This document shows, piece by piece, positions 16,534-24,739 of a stretch of 64,000 nt of DNA. The first letter of the stretch is position 1; each line of letters starts with the position of its first letter. Position numbers and translations under genes: made by a program. Under the pieces are notes generated by a model that searched no databases, had not been told where the DNA came from, and saw nothing but the letters and a program-made list of their open reading frames with translations. The stretch is from positions 1,984,001 to 2,048,000 of the forward strand of contig JAXLQV010000001.1 of the NCBI GenBank assembly GCA_046331465.1. The letters are read 5' to 3'. The stretch is from UBA5066 sp046331465 (GTDB taxonomy: Bacteria; Acidobacteriota; Thermoanaerobaculia; UBA5066).

Positions 16534-17249
16534 TACTCGTCGCCCCTGTACCAGTGCCGGGCGAACTCCTCGCGCGTGCCGCAGGGGCGCCCATCGAGCC
16601 AGCGGGGGAGGGTCGTCACGTCGTAGCCGCACTCCTCGCCGAGGAGCCGGACGAGATCGTCGGGGCCGACGCCGTACTGCCCCGTGGAGCGCCAGCCGGC
16701 CTCGAAGACGACGACTGGGCGGCACCTTCGGAGGAGGAGGCGGGCGCCGAGGAGGACCGCGTGCTCGCCCCCCTCCACGTCGATCTTGACGAGGCGGACG
16801 TCGTCCCGGCCGACCGCGTCGTCGAGAGTCGTGACGGCGACGGTGAGGAGCTCGACGACGGGGTCGGGGCGGTCGTAGAGGCGCGCGCGGAGCCCGCTGT
16901 AGGCCGAGTCGTTCGTGACGTGCCGGAACTGCGAGCGGCCGGGCGCCTCGGCGACCGCGGCCTCGTGGACCGTGACGCGCGGGAAGCGCTCGCCGAGAGA
17001 GGCCGCGAGGGCGGGAATCGGCTCGAACGCGTGGTGCCGCCCCTCCGGAGCGAGCCTCACGGCGTGTCTCAGGAGCTCTCCCCGGTGCGTCCCGACGTCG
17101 ACGTAGCCGGACGATCGCGAGAGGACGCGCTCGAAGACGCGGAGCGTCAGCGCGTCGTAGCGGGCGCCGCGGTTCCCGAGGAGGCCCCGGAAGCGCCGGA
17201 GGGCGTCGTAGAGGGCGGACTCGCGGATCGTCTCGGAAAGAGGGCGCAT
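16503..17249 (-). CDS. FkbM family SAM-dependent methyltransferase
   Basis: 248 residues. The SAM-binding motif I is YVDVGTHRGELLRHAVRLAP, followed by AFEPIPALAASL for the acidic end of the second strand. LVKIDVEGGEHAVLLGA is the diagnostic FkbM block with the conserved D-x-E-G-x-E. The end is VFEAGWRSTGQYG and a GDEYYFLA terminus. Enzymes of this family methylate hydroxyl groups on sugars or polyketides, and the surrounding glycosyltransferases favour a sugar. A GAGAAT box lies ten bases upstream of the ATG at 17249. Confidence 0.8.
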   Translation of the reverse strand: MRPLSETIRESALYDALRRFRGLLGNRGARYDALTLRVFERVLSRSSGYVDVGTHRGELLRHAVRLAPEGRHHAFEPIPALAASLGERFPRVTVHEAAVAEAPGRSQFRHVTNDSAYSGLRARLYDRPDPVVELLTVAVTTLDDAVGRDDVRLVKIDVEGGEHAVLLGARLLLRRCRPVVVFEAGWRSTGQYGVGPDDLVRLLGEECGYDVTTLPRWLDGRPCGTREEFARHWYRGDEYYFLASPRAA

Positions 17250-17294
17250 GCCGGCCGCGATTCTCGCCTGCCGCGCCTCCCGGCCGTCACGCCC

Positions 17295-18641
17295 TCAGCG
17301 GATGTAGCCGAGCGCCCTCAGCGATCCGTCCCCCGGGGCGGCCGTCGGCGGGCCGACGCGGTCCCGGAGGCCGGCGTCGTGGCGCTGGCGGTCGCGGAGG
17401 AGGGCCGCGAGGCGCGACCGCACCTCCGACGGGACGTCCTTCGCGGGCGTCCGCTCCTCGGGGTCCGCCGCCAGGTCGTAGACCGCCTCGGCGGGCTCCG
17501 GGAGCGCGTGCCACCACTCGGGCCCGGAGACGGGGGGCGCGAGGACGTACGCCCAGCGCCCCGCGCGGACCGACTGCCAGAGGGGACCCTGAAGCGGTGC
17601 GGCCGCGAAGAGCGCCCGGTTCGGGTCGAGCGGCCGGCCGAGCTGGAGGTCCCGCCTCAGGTCGCGCCCCTGAAGGGGGTAGGAAGGCGGGTCGGCGCCG
17701 ACGAGCGAGAGGATCGTCGGCGTCACGTCGAGGAGCGAGACCGGGCCGGGGATCGCCCCGCGGGCCGGGAGGAGCCCCGGCGCCACGACGACGAGCGGGA
17801 CGTGCGTCAGCTCGTCGTGCAGGTGGTGGCCGTGCTCGACGCCGCGCCCGGCGAGGACCCGGTCGAAGAGGTTCTCGCCGTGGTCGGCCGTGACGACGAC
17901 GAGGCTTCGCGGGAGGAGCCGCCTCCGCTCCATCGCGGCGACGAGGCGGCCGATCTCCCGGTCGGCGAACGCAACGTCCCCGTCGTACGCCGCCGAGGAG
18001 CGCGCTCGCTCGTCCCCTTCCTCCTCGGGCGCGTAGAGGTGGTGCGTGTTCGGGAGGTGGACCTCGTAGGTGTGGAAGAGGAGGAACGCCTTCTCGCCGG
18101 CCGCGAGCCCGCCGAGCCACGCGATCGCGCGGTCGACCCCGGCCGCGACGTCGACGCCGGTCGTCGGCACGGGCTCGTACCAGGAGCCGAAGCCGCGGTC
18201 GAATCCGTAGAGCCGGTTCATGCCGCCTCCGCCCGTGATCGCGGCGGTCCGGAAGCCGCTCGCCGAGAGGAGCTCCGGGAGGGGGCGGGCCCCCGCGGGG
18301 AGGCGCGGGACGCGGTGCGCGTACTCGCCGGCGTCGCGGTCGAGACCGTGGACGGCGGGGTCGAGCGAGGTCAGGAGCGACTGCACGCTCGGCGGCGTCC
18401 ACGGGGCCGCGGACCGCGCGTCGAGGAACCAGGTGCCTCTCCGCGCGAGGCGGTCGAGGTTCGGCGTCGCGTCGCGGGACGAGCGGCCGTAGACCCCGAC
18501 GTGGTCGGCCCGGAGCGTGTCGACGACGACGAGGACGACGAGACGCCCCGGGTCGACGCGGTCCGGGCTCGTCCGCCCCGCGGAGGCGAAGGCGACGGCG
18601 GCCGCGAGCGCGGCCCCGGCCACGGGGCGTGCGGACGTCAC
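17295..18641 (-). CDS. Alkaline-phosphatase-superfamily (sulfatase-like) enzyme, exported
   Basis: 448 residues. An N-terminal signal-like segment (ARPVAGAALAAAVAFASAGR) is followed by the sulfatase fold: VVLVVVDTLRADHVGVYG with the first metal-binding Asp, then TPNLDRLARRGTWF. VVVTADHGENLFD holds the second metal site and HGHHLHDELTHVPLV the following His. At the place of the formylglycine Cys the sequence reads APWTPPSVQS, so a Thr occupies that position, as in LtaS- and EptA-like phosphotransferases. A transfer or hydrolysis of phospho groups is therefore as likely as sulfate ester cleavage. The GTG start lies six bases after a TAGACT box. Confidence 0.75.
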   Translation of the reverse strand: MTSARPVAGAALAAAVAFASAGRTSPDRVDPGRLVVLVVVDTLRADHVGVYGRSSRDATPNLDRLARRGTWFLDARSAAPWTPPSVQSLLTSLDPAVHGLDRDAGEYAHRVPRLPAGARPLPELLSASGFRTAAITGGGGMNRLYGFDRGFGSWYEPVPTTGVDVAAGVDRAIAWLGGLAAGEKAFLLFHTYEVHLPNTHHLYAPEEEGDERARSSAAYDGDVAFADREIGRLVAAMERRRLLPRSLVVVTADHGENLFDRVLAGRGVEHGHHLHDELTHVPLVVVAPGLLPARGAIPGPVSLLDVTPTILSLVGADPPSYPLQGRDLRRDLQLGRPLDPNRALFAAAPLQGPLWQSVRAGRWAYVLAPPVSGPEWWHALPEPAEAVYDLAADPEERTPAKDVPSEVRSRLAALLRDRQRHDAGLRDRVGPPTAAPGDGSLRALGYIR

Positions 18642-18647
18642 GGCGCG

Positions 18648-18653
18648 AGTCTA
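18648..18653 (-). promoter_or_regulatory. -10-like box (TAGACT on the minus strand) for the sulfatase-like gene
   Basis: Six bases separate TAGACT from the GTG at 18641, placing the predicted +1 on the start codon. It lies between this gene and the end of the cox operon, so the sulfatase gene probably has its own transcript. Confidence 0.45.
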
Positions 18654-18687
18654 TCGGGCCCGCGGCGTGCCTCGTCGCGGCGCCGGA

Positions 18688-19017
18688 CTATTTCCCCGGC
18701 ACCCCCAGCCAGCCGCGGCTGAAGTAGTCGACGAGCGAGAACGCGAAGAGGATGAGGAGGAAGAAGAGCGACCCCCAGACGACGATCTTGTTCAGCCGCG
18801 CCGAGTGCCAGACGTGCATGAAGAAGAGGATGACGAGCGTCGCCTTCGTCACCGCGATCGCCATCGCCACGGCGTCGTTGATCGCGTCGGTCACCTGACC
18901 GGGGAGGTGGTGCGCGATGTTGACGTGCGCGGCCCCGACCGTGAGGAACGTCAGCGCCATCAGGGCGAAGAAGACGAGGAGGTAGGTGCGGACGGGGGTG
19001 ACGTGTACGGTCGACAT
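18688..19017 (-). CDS. coxD: Cytochrome c oxidase subunit IV, prokaryotic type
   Basis: 109 residues with three hydrophobic segments, the usual size and topology of the small subunit IV of bacterial caa3 oxidases. KATLVILFFMHVWHSARLNK is the conserved segment with the H that ends helix 2. It is the last gene of the respiratory operon. A GGAGAAG ribosome binding site precedes the ATG by a few bases, and 17 bp separate it from subunit III. It is not needed for catalysis and helps assembly in relatives. Confidence 0.8.
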   Translation of the reverse strand: MSTVHVTPVRTYLLVFFALMALTFLTVGAAHVNIAHHLPGQVTDAINDAVAMAIAVTKATLVILFFMHVWHSARLNKIVVWGSLFFLLILFAFSLVDYFSRGWLGVPGK

Positions 19018-19034
19018 GCTCTTCTCCGTCGGCC

Positions 19035-19694
19035 TCAGAAGGAGTGGTGCCGCCCCAGGAGGTAGAGGAGCGGGAAGAGGAAGATCCAGATGATGTCGAC
19101 GAAGTGCCAGTAGAGGCCGACCCCCTCGACCCAGTTGTGGTTCTCGGCCGAGAACTCGCCCCGGAGCGCCTTCGGGACGAGGAAGGCGAGGAGGCCGAGG
19201 CCGACGATCATGTGGAGCGCGTGGAGCCCCGTCATGCAGAAGTAGAGGACGAAGAACGTCTGCGCCGCGGGGTCGGTCGTCCCGGCGATGTGGAAGCCCT
19301 CGCCCGGGATCAGGTGGTGGACCCACTTGTGGTGGTACTCGAACCCCTTGACGACGAGGAAGACGGTCCCGAGCGTCATCGTCGCGGCGAGCCAGGCGGC
19401 GATCTGCCTTGCCCGGCCGAGCTGCGCGGAGCGGACGGCGAGGACCATCGTCAGCGAGCTCCCGATGAGGACGATCGTGTTCAGGAGCCCCAGCTTGATG
19501 TCGAGCTGGTTCGACCCGAGCGCGAAGTACGCCGGGTACTTCCAGCGGTAGACCGTGTAGGTCAGGAAGAGGCCGCCGAAGAACATCAGCTCCTGGGCGA
19601 TGAAGAGCCACATCCCGAGCGTCGCGGCTTCCCGCTGCTGGTCGTAGTCGTCGAAGTGGTGGGCGAGGGCGGCCGGCCGCGTCTCAGGCGCCAA
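19035..19694 (-). CDS. coxC: Cytochrome c oxidase subunit III
   Basis: 219 residues with about five to seven membrane segments. LGMWLFIAQELMFFGGLFLT contains the E of the conserved lipid-facing helix, and FFVLYFCMTGLHALHMIVG and WHFVDIIWIFLFPLLYL are the subunit III signature helices (GLHxLH and WHFVD). The start appears to be TTG at 19692-19694, which overlaps the end of coxA by 11 bp; no other start precedes the first conserved helix. Subunit III stabilises the binuclear site during turnover. Confidence 0.85.
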   Translation of the reverse strand: MAPETRPAALAHHFDDYDQQREAATLGMWLFIAQELMFFGGLFLTYTVYRWKYPAYFALGSNQLDIKLGLLNTIVLIGSSLTMVLAVRSAQLGRARQIAAWLAATMTLGTVFLVVKGFEYHHKWVHHLIPGEGFHIAGTTDPAAQTFFVLYFCMTGLHALHMIVGLGLLAFLVPKALRGEFSAENHNWVEGVGLYWHFVDIIWIFLFPLLYLLGRHHSF

Positions 19695-21324
19695 CGGGCA
19701 CCTCCCCGGCAGGAGTCGAGGTCTCGTACGCGTAGGCCTCCTCGGTCACCACGGGCGGGACGTCGAAGTTCTCGACCGGCGGCGGGGACGAGGTCTGCCA
19801 CTCGAGCCCCTTCGCGCCCCACGGGTTCGCGGGGGCCTTCGCTCCGAACTTCAGCGACCAGAGGAGGTAGACGACGGGCATCAGGTACCCGAAGCCGAGG
19901 ATCGTGGCCCCCGCCGAGGAGAGGACGTTCCAGGTCTGGAACTCCGCCGGGTAGGCGTGGTAGCGGCGCGGCATCCCGAGGTAGCCGAGGATGAACTGCG
20001 GGAAGAACGTCGTGTTGAACCCGATGAAGATCACGATCGCGGAGATCCTCGACCAGAACTCGTTGTACATCCGCCCGGTGATCTTCGGCCACCAGAAGTG
20101 GAGCCCGCCGAGGTAGCCCATGATCGCGCTCCCCACCATGACGTAGTGGAAGTGCGCGACGATGAAGTAGGTGTCGTGGACGTAGATGTTGATGCCGAGC
20201 GTCCCGAGCATGACGCCCGTCAGGCCGCCGATCAGGAAGACGCCGATGAAGCCGAGCGCGTAGAGCATCGGCGTCTGGAGCGAGATCGACCCCTTGTAGA
20301 GCGTCGCCGTCCAGTTGAAGACCTTCACCGCCGAGGGGATCGCGACGAGCATCGTCAGGAACGAGAAGATCGCCCCCGCCACGACCGACTGCCCGGAGAT
20401 GAACATGTGGTGGCCCCAGACGAGGAAGCCGATCACGGCGATGAAGAGGCTCGAGAAGGCGACGAAGTGGTACCCGAAGACCCGCTTCCGGGAGAAGGCG
20501 GTCACGAGCTCGCTCATGACGCCCATCGCCGGCAGGATCATGATGTAGACGGCGGGGTGCGAGTAGAACCAGAAGAGGTGCTGGAAGAGGACCGGGTCCC
20601 CGCCGTACTTCGGGTCGAAGACGCCGATGTGGAAGAGCCGCTCGGCGCCGACGAGGAGGATCGTCATGGCCACGACGGGCGTCCCGAGGATCTGGATGAT
20701 GCTCGTCGCGTAGTGGGCCCAGACGAAGAGCGGGAGCCGGAACCAGGTGAGCCCCGGGGCCCGCATCCGGTGGATCGTCGCGATGAAGTTCAGGCCCGTG
20801 AGGATCGACGAGAAGCCGGCGATGAAGATGCCGACCGCGGTCACGATGACCTGCCCCTGGGCGAACGTCGTCGACATCGGCGTGTAGAACGTCCAGCCCG
20901 TGTCGATGCCCCCCGTCAGGAGCGAGACGAACGTCAGCGCCCCGCCGATCATGTAGAGGTACCAGCTCGCGAGGTTGAGCCGCGGGAAGGCGAGGTCCTT
21001 GGCGCCGATCATGATCGGGAGGAGGAAGTTCCCGAGCACCGCCGGGATCGACGGGATCAGGAAGAAGAAGATCATCAGGATGCCGTGCATCGTGAAGAGC
21101 CGGTTGTAGACGTCGGAGGAGAAGAGGTCCCCCTGCGGCGTCGCGAGCTCGGCGCGGATGAGCACGGCCATCAGGCCGCCGAGGACGAAGAAGACCGAGA
21201 TGCCGACGAGGTAGAGGATCCCGATCCTCTTGTGGTCCCTCGTCAGGAGCCACGACGCCGGCCCGCGGGTCGCGTTCAGGTAGTTCGTCCCGCCGCTCGC
21301 GGCGTGGCTCTCGGGTGCGCTCAC
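19684..21324 (-). CDS. coxA: Cytochrome c oxidase subunit I, A2-type heme-copper oxidase
   Basis: 546 residues with twelve core helices. The heme a and a3 His pair is in VAHFHYVMVG, the CuB His pair is in WGHHMFISG, and the cross-linked His-Tyr lies in WFYSHPAVYIMILP. That last motif is YSHPxVY, in which the Glu of A1 oxidases is replaced and the upstream Tyr-Ser pair is present, so the enzyme is of the A2 proton-channel type. The subunit reduces oxygen to water and pumps protons in the cytoplasmic membrane. The GTG start overlaps the coxB stop as GTGA. Confidence 0.95.
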   Translation of the reverse strand: MSAPESHAASGGTNYLNATRGPASWLLTRDHKRIGILYLVGISVFFVLGGLMAVLIRAELATPQGDLFSSDVYNRLFTMHGILMIFFFLIPSIPAVLGNFLLPIMIGAKDLAFPRLNLASWYLYMIGGALTFVSLLTGGIDTGWTFYTPMSTTFAQGQVIVTAVGIFIAGFSSILTGLNFIATIHRMRAPGLTWFRLPLFVWAHYATSIIQILGTPVVAMTILLVGAERLFHIGVFDPKYGGDPVLFQHLFWFYSHPAVYIMILPAMGVMSELVTAFSRKRVFGYHFVAFSSLFIAVIGFLVWGHHMFISGQSVVAGAIFSFLTMLVAIPSAVKVFNWTATLYKGSISLQTPMLYALGFIGVFLIGGLTGVMLGTLGINIYVHDTYFIVAHFHYVMVGSAIMGYLGGLHFWWPKITGRMYNEFWSRISAIVIFIGFNTTFFPQFILGYLGMPRRYHAYPAEFQTWNVLSSAGATILGFGYLMPVVYLLWSLKFGAKAPANPWGAKGLEWQTSSPPPVENFDVPPVVTEEAYAYETSTPAGEVPVGA

Positions 21325-22304
21325 GACTTCCCTCCGGCCGCCGGGGCCGCGGCCGCCGCCGGGAGGCTCCCGGCGGGCTTCAGGTCCTTGATGTACTTGA
21401 TGAGCTGGACGATCTCCTCCTCGGAGACCTGGTCCTTGAACGTCGGCATGATCGGCTGGTAGCCCTGCACGACCTTCGCCGCCGGGTTCAGGATCGACTC
21501 GCGGACGTAGCTCTCGTCGGCGACGACGGTCCGTCCGTCGACGAGGGCGACGGACTTCCCGAAGAGGCCGTCGAGGACCGGGGCGCGCGCCGAGCTGTCG
21601 GGGCGGTGGCACGTGTTGCACGCCTTCGCGACGAAGAGCTCGTCGCCCGAGGCGACGGCGCCACCCGCCGACGGGGCCCCCGCGAGCCACGCGCGGTAGT
21701 CCTGCGGCTCCATGACGTGGATCTTCCCGACCATCTTCGAGTGGTCGACGCCGCAGTACTGGTCGCAGAAGATGTGGTACGTCCCCGTCTTCGTCGCCTT
21801 GAACCAGGCGGTCGTGTAGCGGCCGGGGAGGACGTCCATCTTGAGGCGGAAGGCGGGGACGGAGAAGTCGTGGATGACGTCCTCGGAGGTCATCGTCAGC
21901 TTGACCGCCTGGTTCACCGGGACGTGGAACTCGTTGATCTCGCGCTTCCCCTCGGGGTGCTCGATCTTCCACATCCACTGCTTGCCGTAGACGTGGAACG
22001 ACCAGGCGTCGGCCGGCGGCCGGGCGTGCTCGAAGAAGACCGTGACGCCCCAGAAGAAGCTCGTCATGACGAGGCCGAGCGGGATCACCGACCAGGCGAG
22101 CTCGAGGATCAGGGTGTTCCCGCGGATCTCCTGCCCCGTCTCGGCCTCGTGGCGCCTCCGGTACCTCACGATGAGGCCGACGAGGGTCGCGACGATCAGG
22201 ACCGAGAAGAGGACCGACACGCCGATCGTGAAGAAGAACAGCATGTCGACCTTCGAGGCGAGGGTCGAGGAGACGGGCGGGAAGAAGGGCGCGTTCGGAG
22301 TCAT
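21321..22304 (-). CDS. coxB: Cytochrome c oxidase subunit II fused to cytochrome c (caa3 type)
   Basis: 327 residues. Two N-terminal helices (about 20-46 and 67-90) are followed by the cupredoxin domain with the CuA ligands in CDQYCGVDHSKM at residues 180-191 and the upstream DVIHDFSVP His at 145. A monoheme cytochrome c domain with CNTCH at residues 229-233 and an axial Met in QPIMPTF is fused at the C-terminus. This fusion defines caa3 oxidases and lets them take electrons directly from the complex III equivalent encoded upstream. It ends in an Ala/Pro-rich tail. Two bases separate its ATG from the sco stop. Confidence 0.95.
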   Translation of the reverse strand: MTPNAPFFPPVSSTLASKVDMLFFFTIGVSVLFSVLIVATLVGLIVRYRRRHEAETGQEIRGNTLILELAWSVIPLGLVMTSFFWGVTVFFEHARPPADAWSFHVYGKQWMWKIEHPEGKREINEFHVPVNQAVKLTMTSEDVIHDFSVPAFRLKMDVLPGRYTTAWFKATKTGTYHIFCDQYCGVDHSKMVGKIHVMEPQDYRAWLAGAPSAGGAVASGDELFVAKACNTCHRPDSSARAPVLDGLFGKSVALVDGRTVVADESYVRESILNPAAKVVQGYQPIMPTFKDQVSEEEIVQLIKYIKDLKPAGSLPAAAAAPAAGGKS

Positions 22305-22306
22305 CG

Positions 22307-23128
22307 TCAGGCGCTCTCTCCGAGGTGCGCGCGGCGTTCCCGGCGCAGCGAGACGGCGAGGAAGGCGCCGAACGCGAGGACGAGCGCGGCGCCGGCGATG
22401 CGGAGGACGGTCATGGTCGTCGCGGTGTACTTCCCGAGCGCGGGGTTGTACTGGAAGCAGAGGAGGAGGAGCTGCGCGGTGACGCCGCCGACCTTCCCCT
22501 CGGAGGCCTCCGAGAGGCCGAGGCGGAGCTCCTTCGGGGAGTACTCGACGCCGAAGAAGTAGCGCGAGACGACCCCCTCCGGCGTCACGAGGACGACGCC
22601 GGTCGCGTGGGCGTACTGCTTCTGCAGCTCGTCCCAGCGGTAGCGGAAGCCGACCGCTTCCGTCACCCGGCGGATCTGGGCCTCGTCTCCCGTCAGGAAG
22701 TGCCAGCCCGCCTCGCCCTCGGCCTTCCGGCCGTAGAACTCGACGAGGTTCGTCTTCTTCTCCCGCGCGAGCGGGGGGCGCTCGGCCGGGTTGAAGCTGA
22801 GCGTGACGACCTCGAAGTCGGCGCCCGGCGTCAGGGTGAAGCCCTTGAGGCTCCGGGCGAGACCCTCGAGCGCGATGCCGCAGAGCATCGGGCACTCGTA
22901 GTACGCGAGGGAGAGGACGACGGGGCGCTTGCCGAAGTAGTCGCCGAGGCGGACTTCCTTCCCCGACTCGTCGCGGAACGTGGCGTCGAGCGGGAGCTTC
23001 GTTCCCGTGTTCTGGGTCCACCCGACCTCGCGCGCGGGCGAGGGCATCATCGGCTGGGCCGCGAGGGGCGCCGCCGCGAGGGCGAGGAGCGCCGGGGCGA
23101 GGCGGAGGGTCTTCTTCACGGCGTTCAC
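22307..23128 (-). CDS. Sco1/SenC family copper chaperone for CuA assembly
   Basis: 273 residues. A cleavable-looking signal (APALLALAAAPLAAQ) precedes a thioredoxin fold. The copper-binding motif is YYECPMLCG (Cys79 and Cys83) and the third ligand is His174 in YAHATGV. Residues about 240-262 form a C-terminal membrane helix, so the protein is probably held at the outer face of the inner membrane. Sco proteins deliver copper to the CuA centre of subunit II, and the gene lies directly before coxB. The GTG start overlaps the previous stop (GTGA); a second GTG four codons later is possible. Confidence 0.88.
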   Translation of the reverse strand: MNAVKKTLRLAPALLALAAAPLAAQPMMPSPAREVGWTQNTGTKLPLDATFRDESGKEVRLGDYFGKRPVVLSLAYYECPMLCGIALEGLARSLKGFTLTPGADFEVVTLSFNPAERPPLAREKKTNLVEFYGRKAEGEAGWHFLTGDEAQIRRVTEAVGFRYRWDELQKQYAHATGVVLVTPEGVVSRYFFGVEYSPKELRLGLSEASEGKVGGVTAQLLLLCFQYNPALGKYTATTMTVLRIAGAALVLAFGAFLAVSLRRERRAHLGESA

Positions 23129-23565
23129 CGCGTCACCGGAGACGTCGCCGGGGCGGCGGGAGCCGCGCCCGCGGGGAGGGGCGGCGGAACGGGAAGTCCG
23201 CGCTCGGCGACGATGTCGATCGCGCGGTCGACCGGGATCCGGACGACGCCGGCGGAGCGGTCGACCCAGGCGTAGGAAGTCAGGGCGGCCTGCTCCTCCT
23301 TCGCGAACTTCGACATGTCGGCGGCCGGGTCGGACTGGAGGGCCGCCCGGGGCCGCGGACGCGGCTGGTTCGCCTCGGCCACGGGGAGCGGCTCGGGGTC
23401 GCGGGCGATCGAGCGCGACTTCAGGAACGCGCTGAGACCGAACATCGCCCCGAACGAGACGGCGACGAGGAGCGCCAGCCCCGCCAGGACGCCGAAGATC
23501 GCGCGGACACCGATCTCGGCGTCGAACTCCGCCGGCTCGTGCTGCGGGCGGGGGTGGTCAGTCAT
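23125..23565 (-). CDS. Unknown membrane-anchored protein inside the act-cox operon
   Basis: 146 residues. A polar N-terminus of about 20 residues is followed by one helix (about 22-47) and then an extracytoplasmic part with a Pro/Arg-rich linker. A compact stretch, AALTSYAWVDRSAGVVRIPV then DRAIDIVAERGLP, follows before a Pro/Ala-rich tail. The YxWVDxxxGxVRIPVxxAxxxxAxxG pattern looks like a small conserved module, but I cannot name the family. It overlaps actF by eight bases and sco by four, so it must be made with both. A role in assembling or linking the two complexes is an inference from position. Confidence 0.7.
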   Translation of the reverse strand: MTDHPRPQHEPAEFDAEIGVRAIFGVLAGLALLVAVSFGAMFGLSAFLKSRSIARDPEPLPVAEANQPRPRPRAALQSDPAADMSKFAKEEQAALTSYAWVDRSAGVVRIPVDRAIDIVAERGLPVPPPLPAGAAPAAPATSPVTR

Positions 23566-24739
23566 GGGCGAGCGCCTCCTTGAGGAACGGCTCGTTCGCC
23601 GGGACGAGCGGGCGCGCCTTCAGCCGGAGCGTGAAGAGGCGGAGCCAGATGCCGCCCAGCGCGAGCGGCGCGGCGAGGTCGAGCCAGTGGATCGTGAAGG
23701 CGTTCCTCGAGAACGCGGGCGCGACGAGCCAGTGGAGGTCGAGCCACCTCGCGAGGAGGAGGAGGGCGGCGACCGGGGCGAGCGCCCTCGCGCTCCGCTT
23801 GCGGTCCCTCGAGAGGAGGAGGGCGAACGGGAGCGCGTAGTGGAGGAGGACGAGGGCGACGGTCGTCGCCTTCCAGCCGCCGTTCAGGCGCGAGGCGTAG
23901 AACGCCGTCTCCTCGGGGAGGTTCCCGGACCAGATGATGATGAACTGCGAGTAGCCGAAGTAGGCCCAGACGCAGACGAACGCGAGGAGCAGCTTGCCGT
24001 AGTCGTGCAGGTGGCGCGGCTGGAAGGGGACGGCGGGGGAGTCCCCGTCTCCGAGGACGAGCGTCACGAGGGCCACGAGGGCCATCCCGGCTACGGCCTG
24101 CCCGATGATCACGTAGAGCCCGTAGATCGTGGAGTACCAGTGCGGCGTCAGCGACATGAGCCAGTCGAACGACGCGAGTGTCATCGTGAGGAAGTAGACG
24201 ACGAGGCCGCCGGCGCTCCAGCGCTGCATCCAGAGGGCGAGCCTCCGGTCGCCGGTCTCGTCCTGCCGGGACGAGAGGCGGCCGAGGACGCCCGCGAGGA
24301 GGATCCAGAGCGCGAAGTAGGCCGCCGCGCGGACGAGGAACGACGGCGTGTTCAGCCAGAACGTCTTCTTCGTCAGGATCGCGTCGCGGGCGACGGCCTC
24401 GCCGTGCGACCACTCGTAAAGGGAGGGGATGCCGAGGACGACCGGCAGGAACGCGAGGACGGCAAACCCGAGGGTGAGCGGGTTCGCCGCGGCCTCCAGG
24501 GTCCTCCGGATCATCACGCCCCACGCGCCGCGGGTGACGTGGTGGAGGAGGAGGAGACCGAGCGCGCCGGCGGTGAGGCCGAGCATCCAGGAGTACCCGG
24601 TGAGGTAGGAGCGGAAGAACTGCTCCCGGTTCGTCGCGAAGCCGACGGCGAGGAGGACCGTGCCGACGACCCCGGCGGCGAGGCCGGCGCGGCCGATCTT
24701 CTCGACGGCCGGGGGGGCGGTGTAGGTGCCGTGGTTCAC
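23558..24739 (-). CDS. actF: Alternative complex III quinone-binding membrane subunit ActF
   Basis: 393 residues with about ten membrane helices, related to NrfD/ActC but shorter. Helix segments such as FRSYLTGYSWMLGLTAGALG, WSAGGLVVYFLTMTLASFDWLMSL with the following TPHWYSTIYGLY, and WAYFGYSQFIIIWSGNLPEE are typical of ActF. It belongs to the quinol:cytochrome c oxidoreductase and probably forms the second quinone-like site. The GTG start overlaps the actE stop as GTGA. Confidence 0.88.
   Translation of the reverse strand: MNHGTYTAPPAVEKIGRAGLAAGVVGTVLLAVGFATNREQFFRSYLTGYSWMLGLTAGALGLLLLHHVTRGAWGVMIRRTLEAAANPLTLGFAVLAFLPVVLGIPSLYEWSHGEAVARDAILTKKTFWLNTPSFLVRAAAYFALWILLAGVLGRLSSRQDETGDRRLALWMQRWSAGGLVVYFLTMTLASFDWLMSLTPHWYSTIYGLYVIIGQAVAGMALVALVTLVLGDGDSPAVPFQPRHLHDYGKLLLAFVCVWAYFGYSQFIIIWSGNLPEETAFYASRLNGGWKATTVALVLLHYALPFALLLSRDRKRSARALAPVAALLLLARWLDLHWLVAPAFSRNAFTIHWLDLAAPLALGGIWLRLFTLRLKARPLVPANEPFLKEALAHD

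Noticed and set aside
19957..21462. 501-codon plus-strand frame opposite coxA
   Set aside because: The product is Asp/Glu/Arg/Val-rich with no motif, while the minus strand encodes a full cytochrome oxidase subunit I.
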